This document shows, piece after piece, positions 34,047-42,105 of a stretch of DNA of 64,000 bases. The notes under the pieces are model-generated. The model saw nothing but the letters and a program-made list of their open reading frames with translations, searched no databases and had not been told where the DNA came from. The stretch's first letter is position 1; the number at the start of each line of letters is the position of its first letter. The translations under genes and the position numbers were made by a program. Origin of the DNA: Rhizomicrobium sp. (GTDB taxonomy: Bacteria; Pseudomonadota; Alphaproteobacteria; Micropepsales; Micropepsaceae). Location of the stretch: contig JBBCHM010000002.1 in assembly GCA_037200045.1 (NCBI GenBank), positions 1,441,779 to 1,505,778 on the forward strand, given 5' to 3'.

Positions 34047-34745
34047 ATGACGAGATTGTCGAAGAAAATCCTCTTGGCCGCATGTCTGATTTCGAGCGCC
34101 GCGCCGATGTTGTCGGCCACGGCCAAGGCGGACGACCGCGACGGCTGGTATGCGTCGGCATCCGCCACGCTCTCTCTGCTGAACGACACAGGCGGCACGA
34201 TCGCGAATGCGCCCATGCCGGGCAGCACGGTGCGCCTTGAAAATCCCCTCAAGACGGGCTTTGGCGGACAATTCGCGCTCGGCCACAGCTTTGGGTCGTT
34301 CCGGCTGGAGGGAGAAATCGGCTTCTCGCGCAACACGCAGGACCATTACATCGCCATCGTCCCGCCCACCGGCTCGATCCCGGCAAATGTGAAGGACGAC
34401 GCGCTTCGCGGCATGGTCAACGGCTATTACGATCTGTCTTACGGTCCGGTGACGCCCTATGTCGGTGCCGGGATCGGCTTTGCGAGCATCGATATCGACT
34501 TCTTTGCGCCGCGCGCGCCCTTTCCGATGGAAGCGCCGCGCCAACTCATCAAGGACGGCGACACCCGGTTCGCGTACCAGCTCATGGGCGGCATCGCCGT
34601 TCCGGTGAGCGAGGATTTGGCGCTCACGCTTCAATATCGCTGGTTCGATGCCGGTACAGTCGAGGCTCTCGACGTGCGCGGCGAACGCATTACACGCGAT
34701 CACGCCGGGCACAATGTGGATCTGGGAATCCGAATAAATCTCTAG
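34047..34745 (+). CDS. Outer-membrane beta-barrel protein (OmpA/opacity-like)
   Basis: 232 residues after AAGGAG. Signal peptide about 1-28 (cut after AKA). The mature chain alternates amphipathic strands: GWYASASATLSLL, FGGQFALGHSFGSFRLEGEIGFS, VTPYVGAGIGFASIDIDF, RFAYQLMGGIAVPVSEDLALTLQYRWFD, and ends HNVDLGIRINL, a normal 8-strand barrel with an LGIRINL end. No periplasmic OmpA domain. Probably regulated by the divergent TetR. Confidence 0.82.
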   Translation: MTRLSKKILLAACLISSAAPMLSATAKADDRDGWYASASATLSLLNDTGGTIANAPMPGSTVRLENPLKTGFGGQFALGHSFGSFRLEGEIGFSRNTQDHYIAIVPPTGSIPANVKDDALRGMVNGYYDLSYGPVTPYVGAGIGFASIDIDFFAPRAPFPMEAPRQLIKDGDTRFAYQLMGGIAVPVSEDLALTLQYRWFDAGTVEALDVRGERITRDHAGHNVDLGIRINL

Positions 34746-34763
34746 CCGCGGGACCCCGCCTGC

Positions 34764-34787
34764 GCGGCCGGCCCGTCAGCCGGCCGC
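34764..34787. terminator. Hairpin between convergent OMP and cheR genes
   Basis: 9-bp stem GCGGCCGGC (34764-34772) and GCCGGCCGC (34779-34787), 6-nt loop that holds the last bases before the cheR stop. No T-run on either side, so the terminator role is only likely from position. Confidence 0.35.
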
Positions 34788-35616
34788 CGCATAGCGCTGC
34801 GCCGTGGCCTTGCCTTTGACGAAGATGCCCGGCGCATGGTCGACCGGCACGAAGACACTCGACAGCCCCCGGGCCGACTCAGCATGGCCCAGCATCAGCG
34901 CGCCGTCCGGCACCAGCACGTCGGCGATCTTGTCCAGCACGTCGATCTTGGTCTTGCGCTCGAAATAGATCAGCACGTTGCGGCAGAACACGACGTCCAG
35001 ATCATCGAGCCAGCCATAGGAATCGAGCAGGTTGAACTGGCGGAACGTCACCATGCGCCGCAGGTTCTCGTGCGCGCGCCAGTTTCCGCCTTCCTGCGTG
35101 AAATGCGCGACGAGCCGGCGGATCGCCAGCCCGCGCTGGACCTCGAAATGGGTGTAGAGGCCCCTCCTCCGCGCGCGCGATCATCTCGGCGGAAAGGTCG
35201 GTGGCGATCAGGTCGATGTTCCAGCCCTTGGACACCAGCCTGGCGTCGTCGAGCAGCATGGCGATGGAATAAGGCTCCTGGCCCGCGGCGCAGGCGGCGC
35301 ACCAGATGCGCAGGCGCCTGGTCTGGGCACGGTCCTCGATCAGGCGCGGCAGGATGAGGTCGCGGAAATGCTCGAACGCCGCCTTGTCGCGAAAGAAGGA
35401 GGATTCGTTGGTCGTCATCGCCTCGGTGACGGCGCGCGCCAGCGTGTCGCGTCCGTGCCTGAGCTCGGCCATCAAGCCGTCGACGGTGCGAAAGCCGAAG
35501 CGGCGCATCACCGGCGCAAGCTGGCCCGCGACGAAGCGCGTCTTGTTCGTCGGCAGGATGAGCCCCGACCGCCGGCGCACGATCCGCGCGAGAAAATCCA
35601 GGTCGTCTTCCGTCAT
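34776..35616 (-). pseudogene. cheR: CheR-type protein methyltransferase, single-base frameshift
   Basis: Reads as CheR for about 150 residues (LARIVRRRSGLILP, AMTTNESSFFRDKAAFEHF, RIWCAACAAGQEPYSIAML, IATDLSAEMIARAEEG). It then continues in the next frame as LYTHFEVQRGLAIRRLV...FRQFNLLDSY...LDVVFCRNVLIYF to the stop. One extra C in the run at 35161-35164 causes the shift; removing it restores a 280-residue enzyme. It methylates chemoreceptor-type glutamates with SAM. Six bp from the cheY stop, same operon. Either a real pseudogene or a sequencing error. Confidence 0.85.
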
Positions 35617-35622
35617 CGCGCT

Positions 35623-35988
35623 CTACATCAAGCCGACTTCTGCGAGCTTCGCCTCGATGATGCCCCGGTCGAAGGGCTTCATGATGTATTCGTTGGCGCC
35701 GGCGCCGAGCGCCTCGGTGATATGGGCCACGTCGTTCTCGGTGGTGCAGAACACCACGATCGGAAGCGCGCCGCCCTGTTCGCGGCGCAGCGTCTTGAGG
35801 AATTCGATGCCGTTCATGTTCGGCATGTTCCAGTCGAGCAGGATGAGCTCGGGCATCCTGGCGCGGCAGGCGGCGAGCGCGGAGAGCCCGTCCTCGGCCT
35901 CGCCGGTCTCGAAATGCAGATCCTGCAGGATCCGGCAGGCGACCTTGCGGATCACGCGACTGTCGTCGACGACCAGGCAGCTTCTCAT
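35623..35988 (-). CDS. CheY-like single-domain response regulator
   Basis: 121 residues, one receiver domain: acidic pocket VVDDSRVIRK, phospho-acceptor Asp52 in LLDWNMP, the switch Thr in FCTTEND, and conserved Lys in IMKPFD. No output domain. The ATG at 35988 fits the family; the longer reading adds 26 odd residues. It lies between chpT (upstream) and cheR, a gene set shared with other alphaproteobacteria, so it may take phosphate from ChpT or a chemotaxis-like kinase. Confidence 0.92.
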   Translation of the reverse strand: MRSCLVVDDSRVIRKVACRILQDLHFETGEAEDGLSALAACRARMPELILLDWNMPNMNGIEFLKTLRREQGGALPIVVFCTTENDVAHITEALGAGANEYIMKPFDRGIIEAKLAEVGLM

Positions 35989-36087
35989 GGGCTCATATGT
36001 CCGAAAAAGCGGCCGCAATGACGCCACGGCCCACGTTCGATTCCGGACGGAGCCTAGAGCCAACATGTAAATGGGGGGTTTAGAAGG

Positions 36088-36702
36088 TTAACCCGCGACC
36101 AGTTCGACCGCGCCCTCGCGCGCCGTCAGCGTCAGCCCGGCGTTCAGCTCGCGCGACAGCTTGTGGGCGAGAAAGGGCTGGATGCCGCGGGCATCGAGAT
36201 GGGTGTCCTCGCCGCGCACCGCGTTGGCGACGTCGTCCAGCACGCGGGCATAGGGGCTGGTCGCCACGATCTTGAAGGCCGGCGCCGCCGGATCGGCGCC
36301 GACCGTCACCGCGAGCTGGCCGCCGCGCGGCAGGCAGTCGGCGCCCAAAAGCGCCGCGTTCATCAGGAGCTTCGCCCAGTTCTTGGGCCAGTTCACGGAA
36401 CCGCCCTGCCAGTTGAGCTGGACCTTGCCGCCTTCCAACAGGCCGGCGACCAGCCGTGCGATCTCGCCGACGTCGAGTTCCGCGCCGGCGGAACCGGCGG
36501 CACCGAAGGCGATGCGCATGAATTGCAACCGGGCCAACGCCTGCAGCGCGCTGGAGGTGACGATCTTCAGCGCGTCGGCGCGCATCGCCGCATCGCGCTC
36601 GTCCTCCATCACTTCGAGGCCGTTGACGACCGCGCCGAGGGGGCCGACCAGATCGTGGCAGACCCGGCTGACCAGGAAGGCGGAGAATTCGATGTCATCC
36701 AT
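36088..36702 (-). CDS. chpT: ChpT-type histidine phosphotransferase
   Basis: 204 residues. The N-terminal dimerising helix carries the phospho-acceptor His16 (SRVCHDLVGPLGAVVNGLE). The C-terminal part is a degenerate ATPase-like fold lacking nucleotide-binding boxes, as in ChpT. In alphaproteobacteria ChpT passes phosphate from CckA to CtrA and CpdR, controlling cell cycle, motility and envelope genes. Here it heads a chpT-cheY-cheR transcript and has a CtrA-type box 62 bp upstream, suggesting feedback from its own pathway. Confidence 0.9.
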   Translation of the reverse strand: MDDIEFSAFLVSRVCHDLVGPLGAVVNGLEVMEDERDAAMRADALKIVTSSALQALARLQFMRIAFGAAGSAGAELDVGEIARLVAGLLEGGKVQLNWQGGSVNWPKNWAKLLMNAALLGADCLPRGGQLAVTVGADPAAPAFKIVATSPYARVLDDVANAVRGEDTHLDARGIQPFLAHKLSRELNAGLTLTAREGAVELVAG

Positions 36703-36763
36703 GGCCTGGCGGTCTCCGCTTGGGGGCGAATGGTTTGCGAACGGTAACCATGCGAACCGCGTC

Positions 36764-36778
36764 TTAAGGAATGCTTAA
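36764..36778. promoter_or_regulatory. CtrA-type box upstream of chpT
   Basis: TTAAGGAATGCTTAA, an exact TTAA-N7-TTAA match to the CtrA recognition sequence, 62 bp upstream of the chpT start. Scanning every TTAA in the window by eye I found no second match to this spacing. Confidence 0.65.
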
Positions 36779-36802
36779 GGGCGGCGCAACCGCCGCCGCC
36801 GC

Positions 36803-37426
36803 TCAATTGCCCGAGGCGATGCGGACGCGGAGCTGGTCCATATAGGCGACCAGGGCCGGAACGCTGCCGCCGTTGCGGCCGAGATAGGCCACGAATTCGT
36901 CGCGCTCCGCCGGCGCCAGCCAGATGCCGGCGACGCTGAAATCCACGATCACCGGTTTGCCGGTATCGGACCGCACGCGGAAATCGACCTCCAGCGGCTT
37001 GCCGCTCTGATCCTGCGGGTCGATCAGCTGGGTCGCGACGATATCGTCGGCCGGCGCATTGGCGCGCGAGCCGGTGACCTTGAGCGTCTGGCCGGAATAG
37101 CGCTCGAAATAGGACTGGTAGACCGCGACCGCATAGCGCTGGAAGGCGGCGGCGAAGGCGTCGCGGTCAGCCGGCGTCGCCTTGTCGCCATATGCGCCCA
37201 GGGTGAATATCGCGACGCGCTTGAGATCGGTGACACCGAGCAGGAAGTCCTCGAACGCCGCGCGGCGCTGGTCCTTGCTCAGATGGGTATCGTTGAGGAT
37301 CTCGAGGCCCTTGTGGATGTTGTTGCCGACAAGGTCTTCCGCCGGCGTCGCCGCGACGGCGGGCGAGACGATCGCGAAGGCGAGGACTGCCACGGCGAGA
37401 ACGCGGCGGATTGCAGCAAGGCGCAT
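36803..37426 (-). CDS. mlaC: MlaC/Ttg2D-type phospholipid-binding protein
   Basis: 207 residues. Signal peptide about 1-26 (cut after AVA). The mature domain has the MlaC pattern: AFEDFLLGVTDLKRVAIFTLGAYG, FAAAFQRYAVAVYQSYFERYSGQTLKV, DFRVRSDTGKPVIVDFSVAGIWL. Periplasmic carrier moving phospholipids between membranes with an MlaFEDB transporter. The other mla genes are not in this window, so the gene stands alone. The ATG at 37426 excludes an Arg-rich stretch that is not signal-like. Confidence 0.88.
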   Translation of the reverse strand: MRLAAIRRVLAVAVLAFAIVSPAVAATPAEDLVGNNIHKGLEILNDTHLSKDQRRAAFEDFLLGVTDLKRVAIFTLGAYGDKATPADRDAFAAAFQRYAVAVYQSYFERYSGQTLKVTGSRANAPADDIVATQLIDPQDQSGKPLEVDFRVRSDTGKPVIVDFSVAGIWLAPAERDEFVAYLGRNGGSVPALVAYMDQLRVRIASGN

Positions 37427-37634
37427 GGTGTTCCCGTCTGTCGAGGTTGTCCGCTTCTGCCTTCGCGGCCGTGCGGCGTGGACCGCGCAATGACGCCGCA
37501 TCGTGGCGGCAATAGGGCTATGACACGGTTCCGTCGCCGGAACGAGATGAATCGCGCCCGGTCGCTTTCGCGATGTTTAATGTGCTACGGGAACTTTGCC
37601 GCAAATACGCGGCTTTCCGCGGGGTTTGTTCGGG

Positions 37635-38426
37635 ATGTCATCGCCCTCTCAGCGTCTGGCGGCGCTCGCCGCGCTGGCGCACGAAGCCGGCGCCGTCGTC
37701 ATGCGTCACTACGAAGCGGGCACCGTGGCGCGCGAGAAGGCCGACCATTCGCCGGTGACCGACGCGGACGAAGAGGCCGAAGCGCACATCCTGCGCGGCC
37801 TGCGCGAACTGGCGCCCGGCGTGCCGGTGATCGCGGAAGAGGAGGTCGCCGCGGGGCGGTCGCCGGCGATCGGGAACCACTTCTTCCTCGTCGATCCGCT
37901 CGACGGCACCAAGGAATTCATCAACCGCAACGGCGAGTTCACCGTGAACATCGCCGAGATCGAGAACGGCATCGCGGTCCGCGGCGTGGTCTACGCACCG
38001 GCCAAGCACCGCCTGTTCGTCGGCGAAACGCCCGGCGGCGCCTTCGAGATCGAGACCACGGCAGATGCGCCGCCGGACTTCGCTTTGGCCCGGCCGATCC
38101 ATGTGCGCAAGGCGCCAGCCGACGGCCTCATCGCCGTCGCCAGCCGCTCGCACCGCGACAAGAAGACGGAGGAATATCTCGCCGCCTATCCGGTGAAGGC
38201 TTTCATCACCGCGGGCTCGTCGCTGAAATTCTGCCTGGTCGCGGCCGGCGAGGCCGACATCTACCCGCGCCACGGCACGACGATGGAGTGGGATACCGCG
38301 GCCGGCCACGCGGTTCTCAGCGCGGCGGGCGGGACCGTCACGAATCTCGACGGCTCGCCGTTTCTCTATGGCCGGGCATCGGATGGCTTCACGAATCCGC
38401 ACTTCGTGGCGCGGGGCGGCCGCTGA
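37635..38426 (+). CDS. cysQ: 3'(2'),5'-bisphosphate nucleotidase
   Basis: 263 residues. Inositol-monophosphatase-fold enzyme removing 3'-phosphate from PAP/PAPS during sulfur assimilation. Metal-site motifs: DADEEAE near residue 49, EEE (about 75), VDPLDGTKEFINRNGEFTVNIA and the C-terminal MEWDTAAGHAVLSAAGG. The start is the ATG before SSPSQRLAAL, with only a weak GGG upstream. Its stop abuts the stop of the next, convergent gene with no gap. Confidence 0.93.
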   Translation: MSSPSQRLAALAALAHEAGAVVMRHYEAGTVAREKADHSPVTDADEEAEAHILRGLRELAPGVPVIAEEEVAAGRSPAIGNHFFLVDPLDGTKEFINRNGEFTVNIAEIENGIAVRGVVYAPAKHRLFVGETPGGAFEIETTADAPPDFALARPIHVRKAPADGLIAVASRSHRDKKTEEYLAAYPVKAFITAGSSLKFCLVAAGEADIYPRHGTTMEWDTAAGHAVLSAAGGTVTNLDGSPFLYGRASDGFTNPHFVARGGR

Positions 38427-38684
38427 CTACCGGTCGTAGTCGTGCCGGCTGGAATAGAACATCAGGGCCATCAGCCCGCCGCCGACCGCGATCGTCAGCA
38501 GCGAACCCACGACCAGCGCGAACCAGCCGAAGGCGCTCATATGCACCACGCCCAGCGCGCCCCAGGTATAGACCGCGTACCAGATCGAAACCGCGAGAAA
38601 GCCCAGAAGAACGACAAGCGCCAGCCACCCGGCCCGCGAGAGATGGGCGTGATCGTCGTTGTCGCTCATGAATCCGTCACTCAT
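38427..38684 (-). CDS. Small two-helix membrane protein
   Basis: 85 residues. An acidic N-terminus (MSDNDDHAHL), two membrane helices at about 20-42 and 52-74, and a short charged C-terminus (SSRHDYDR). No family recognised. A second in-frame ATG lies at 38669. Directly convergent with cysQ. Confidence 0.6.
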   Translation of the reverse strand: MSDGFMSDNDDHAHLSRAGWLALVVLLGFLAVSIWYAVYTWGALGVVHMSAFGWFALVVGSLLTIAVGGGLMALMFYSSRHDYDR

Positions 38685-38757
38685 GCAGACGATAACGCGA
38701 CAGGACGCGACACGTTCATCTTTCGGTCGCGCCCTTGCGCCGCACCCCGGAGCGAGC

Positions 38758-39252
38758 CTAGGCCGCCGCGCCGGCCATCAGGGAACCGGCCGCGCGTTGC
38801 ACCTTCAATTCCGCGCCGTCGGCGCCGGAAACCTGCAGCATGTCGCCCTTGATCGGAGACGAACCGTCGACCGCGTTGGCGGACCAGCGCGTGTCGTCGA
38901 CCCGCACGGCGCCGCGGCCGTTGACGAAATTCTCCTCCGCCTTGACGACGCGGCCGATGTACTGGGCGCTGCGGTCGTTGAGATTTGTGTGGGTGTTCCG
39001 CTCGGCGCGGCCCCAGGCCGAACGCTTCCAGGTCGCGGTCGCCACCACCGCTATGACCGCGAACAGGAACACCGCCAGCCGTCCGTTGAGCGGCGGCACC
39101 AGGAACTTCAGCACGCCGACCAGCAGCGCCGCGATGCCCGGCCACAGCAGATACTGAGTCGTGCTCGCGATTTCGAGCGCCAGAAGCACCGCGCCCAGCG
39201 CCCACCAGTGCCAGGCGGGCTGGGCGTTCAGGAACTGGGTGATCGCATCCAT
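38758..39252 (-). CDS. NfeD-like protein, partner of SPFH protein
   Basis: 164 residues. Three to four N-terminal membrane helices (HWWALGAVLLALEIAS; PGIAALLVGVLKFLV; LAVFLFAVIAVVATATW), then an OB-fold tail (about 90-155: IGRVVKAEENFVNGRGAVRVDDTRWSA). NfeD proteins pair with stomatin-type SPFH proteins in membrane microdomains; the SPFH gene is 11 bp upstream on the same strand, so this is that operon. Confidence 0.88.
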   Translation of the reverse strand: MDAITQFLNAQPAWHWWALGAVLLALEIASTTQYLLWPGIAALLVGVLKFLVPPLNGRLAVFLFAVIAVVATATWKRSAWGRAERNTHTNLNDRSAQYIGRVVKAEENFVNGRGAVRVDDTRWSANAVDGSSPIKGDMLQVSGADGAELKVQRAAGSLMAGAAA

Positions 39253-39263
39253 GACGGCCTCCC

Positions 39264-40277
39264 TCAGGTACCGGCGGGCCGCGTCGGCGGCGGCGCCACG
39301 TTCGGCACTGTGCCGGCGGCGTTCTGGCCGCGCGCCGGCCTTGTCGTGGCGGCGGATGCGGCCTGGGTCGTGATCGCCTCGCGGGTCATCTCGGCGATGC
39401 CGGCGATGGAGCCGAGCAGGCCCGCCGATTCCATCGGCACCACGACGAATTTCTGGTTCGGCGCATTGGCGAGCTGCGCGAAGGCGTCGACATATTTCTG
39501 GCCGAGGAAGTAGTTGAGTGCGTTGACGTTGCCGGCCTCGATCGAGTCCGACACCATCTGCGTCGCCTTGGCTTCGGCCTGCGCCAGCCGCTCGCGCGCC
39601 TCGGCATCGCGGAAGGCGGCTTCCTTGCGGCCCTCGGCCTGCAGGATGGCGGACTGCTTGGCGCCCTCGGCGCGCAGGATGGCGCCCTGCTTCTCGCCGT
39701 CGGCCTGGGTGACTTCGGCGCGGCGGAAACGCTCGGCCTTCATCTGGCGCGCCATCGCCTCGGTGATGTCGGTCGGCGGCGACAGGTCCTTGATCTCGAT
39801 GCGCGTGACCTTCACGCCCCAGGGACTGGTCGCCTGGTCGACAACGGAGAGCAGGCGCTGGTTGATCTCGTCGCGCTTCGACAGGACCTCGTCGAGATCC
39901 ATTGCGCCGATCACGGTGCGCGCATTGGTGAGGCAGAGATTGGTGATGCCGGCCTGGAGGTTGGCGACCTCATAGGCCGCCTTGGCCGCATCGACGACTT
40001 GATAGAAGGCGATCGCGTCGGCGGTGACCGTCGCGTTGTCGCGCGTGATGACGACCTGGCTCGGGATCGTCAGCACCTCTTCCATCATCGAGAGCTTGCG
40101 TCCGATGCGGTCCACATAGGGAACGATCAGGTTGAGGCCGGGCTTGAGCACCTTGATGAAGCGGCCGAAGCGCTCGACCGTCCATTCGCGGCCCTGCGGC
40201 ACGCTCTTGACGCCGGAGAAGATGGTGACGAGCGCAAGGACCAGCAGCGCGAGGACGAAAATCGTTGCGCCATCCAT
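39264..40277 (-). CDS. SPFH/stomatin-like membrane protein (QmcA type)
   Basis: 337 residues. One N-terminal membrane helix (DGATIFVLALLVLALVTIFSG), the SPFH/band-7 domain at about 24-190 (VPQGREWTVERFGRFIKVLKPGLNLIVPYVD), then a long Ala/Glu/Lys-rich coiled coil (about 190-260) and a Pro/Ala-rich tail. It oligomerises in the inner membrane and is often linked to FtsH and membrane quality control. The ATG follows GGGGAGA. Operon with the NfeD-like gene. Confidence 0.92.
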   Translation of the reverse strand: MDGATIFVLALLVLALVTIFSGVKSVPQGREWTVERFGRFIKVLKPGLNLIVPYVDRIGRKLSMMEEVLTIPSQVVITRDNATVTADAIAFYQVVDAAKAAYEVANLQAGITNLCLTNARTVIGAMDLDEVLSKRDEINQRLLSVVDQATSPWGVKVTRIEIKDLSPPTDITEAMARQMKAERFRRAEVTQADGEKQGAILRAEGAKQSAILQAEGRKEAAFRDAEARERLAQAEAKATQMVSDSIEAGNVNALNYFLGQKYVDAFAQLANAPNQKFVVVPMESAGLLGSIAGIAEMTREAITTQAASAATTRPARGQNAAGTVPNVAPPPTRPAGT

Positions 40278-40456
40278 GAACGTTCTCCCCTTGCCGGCCC
40301 TGGGGCCGGACCAGCGCGGCGGAAGGTAATCCTCTTGCGCCGCCATCAAAAGACCTTGAAAGGCCGAAAATGTCCCCTACGCCCCTTTGTCGTCGCCGCC
40401 CCGATGGGGCATGGATGACGCCCGCGGGGATGACGTGATTCGCTTGGGAGAATGAC

Positions 40457-41038
40457 ATGCGACGTTTCCGGATTCTCGGCGCCGTGTTCGCCGCCCTTGC
40501 CGCGCTGGCGCTCTCGGCCGGCCCCACCGCCGCCGACGACCACGGTGCCGATGACGACACCTTCTCGCCGAACGAGATCGTGCAGGCGGGAACGGATTTC
40601 TTCGGCGTCACCACCGAGGTGATGGCCAAGGCGGTGCAGCGCGTGACCGAGGATCTCGGCCTGCCGGACGGCTACATCAAGGGCGAGGAAGGTTCGGGCG
40701 CCTTCATCCTGGGCGTGCGCTACGGCTCGGGCTGGCTGATCAGGAAGGGCATGGAGCCGAAAAAGGTCTTCTGGAAAGGCCCTTCGATCGGCTTCGACGT
40801 CGGCGGCAACGGCTCCAAGGTCTTCACCCTGGTCTACGACCTGAAGGAGGAGCGCCGGCTCTATCAGCGCTTCCCGGGCGTCGAGGGCAGCATCTATTTC
40901 ATCGCCGGCATCGGGGTGAACTATCTGCGCTCGGGCGGGGTAACGCTGGCGCCGATGCGCACCGGCGTCGGCCTGCGCGCCGGCGTCAACGCGCACTACA
41001 TGGTCTACAGCGACAGGCGGGACTGGTTCCCGCTCTGA
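40457..41038 (+). CDS. eipA: DUF1134 periplasmic protein (EipA family)
   Basis: 193 residues. Signal peptide about 1-26 (cut after TAA). The single DUF1134 domain (VGNGxSGAFILGVRYGSGWLIRKGMEPKKVFWKGPSIGFDVGG pattern, about 70-185) includes the typical YQRFPGVEGSIYFIAGIGVNYL segment. The Brucella homologue EipA supports envelope integrity under stress. Related to YSC84-like lipid-binding folds. Single gene, converging with secF by 4 bp. Confidence 0.85.
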   Translation: MRRFRILGAVFAALAALALSAGPTAADDHGADDDTFSPNEIVQAGTDFFGVTTEVMAKAVQRVTEDLGLPDGYIKGEEGSGAFILGVRYGSGWLIRKGMEPKKVFWKGPSIGFDVGGNGSKVFTLVYDLKEERRLYQRFPGVEGSIYFIAGIGVNYLRSGGVTLAPMRTGVGLRAGVNAHYMVYSDRRDWFPL

Positions 41039-41042
41039 GGCG

Positions 41043-41981
41043 TCAGGCCACCGCCTCGCCGGTGCCGGCACCGGGGGCGCCGGCGGGCGCCGGCAGATAG
41101 AGCAGAAGGGCGGCGGCGACATAGGTCGACGAGAACGTGCCCACGAAAATGCCGAACAGGATCGCCGCGCTGAAATTGAGCAGCACCGCTCCGCCGAACA
41201 GCATCGGCACGACCGAAAGCGCCGTGGCCGCCGAGACGAGCGTGGTTCGGGTGGCAATCTGATTGGTCGAGAGGTTGATCAATTCGGGAAGCAGCATCCG
41301 CTTGTACTTGCGCCGGTTCTCCCGGATTCGGTCGAACACCACGACCGTGTCGTTGATCGAATAGCCCGCGAGCAGCAGGAGCGCCGCCACCGTGTTGAGC
41401 GTGAAATCCATGTGCAGGATGGAGAAGAAGCCGGCCGTCACGAACACATCGTGCCCCGTCGCGATCAAGGCGCCCACGCCATATTGCCATTCGAAGCGAA
41501 AGGCGACGTAGAGCGAAATCAGGACGACCGCCAGGAGCGTCGCATAGACTCCGCTTTGGAACAGTTCTTGGCTGACCTTGGGTCCGATGATCTGGGTGTC
41601 GCGGAAGGTGTAGCCGGGCCCGAGGCTCTGGCGAACCTTTTGCTCCACGCCCTTGTCGGCCTCGTCGGACTCGGCCTGGACCCGGATCAGGAGACAGGAA
41701 TTGGCCGGCTGATCGCACTGACCGCCGCCAAAATAGGTGATCTCGGTATCCTTGAAGCCCAGCCCCGCGATGCTGCTGCGCACTTTTCCGATATCGATCT
41801 GCTTGGCATATTTGACCTCCATCTGGACGCCGCCGGTGAAGTCGATTCCGAGATTGAACCCGTAGAGCAGTATCGAAACGACCGACGCGACAAGCAGAAG
41901 CCCGTCGAGGCCGAACGCCCAATAGCGCCAGCCGACGAAGTCGACGTTCGTGGTCTCGGGGATGATGCGCAACCAGGTCAT
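41043..41981 (-). CDS. secF: Protein translocase subunit SecF
   Basis: 312 residues. Six membrane helices. The first periplasmic loop contains GFNLGIDFTGGVQMEVKY, and the conserved core GYSINDTVVVFDRIRENRRKYKRM and INLSTNQIATRTTLVSAATALSVVPM. Uses the proton gradient to help proteins off SecYEG. secD, normally immediately upstream, is not here; upstream is a divergent transporter. The ATG at 41981 matches the family start; the ribosome site is weak. Confidence 0.95.
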   Translation of the reverse strand: MTWLRIIPETTNVDFVGWRYWAFGLDGLLLVASVVSILLYGFNLGIDFTGGVQMEVKYAKQIDIGKVRSSIAGLGFKDTEITYFGGGQCDQPANSCLLIRVQAESDEADKGVEQKVRQSLGPGYTFRDTQIIGPKVSQELFQSGVYATLLAVVLISLYVAFRFEWQYGVGALIATGHDVFVTAGFFSILHMDFTLNTVAALLLLAGYSINDTVVVFDRIRENRRKYKRMLLPELINLSTNQIATRTTLVSAATALSVVPMLFGGAVLLNFSAAILFGIFVGTFSSTYVAAALLLYLPAPAGAPGAGTGEAVA

Positions 41982-42105
41982 GCGGATGGGGTCCGAAAAG
42001 GCCCGGCAGACATATAGGTTGCGCCCGCGCCGGACAAGATAACCGCCCGATTTGCATAATTTCCTGTTTTTGCGACACTTTCGCCCGACGAAGGAGATTT
42101 GCGCC

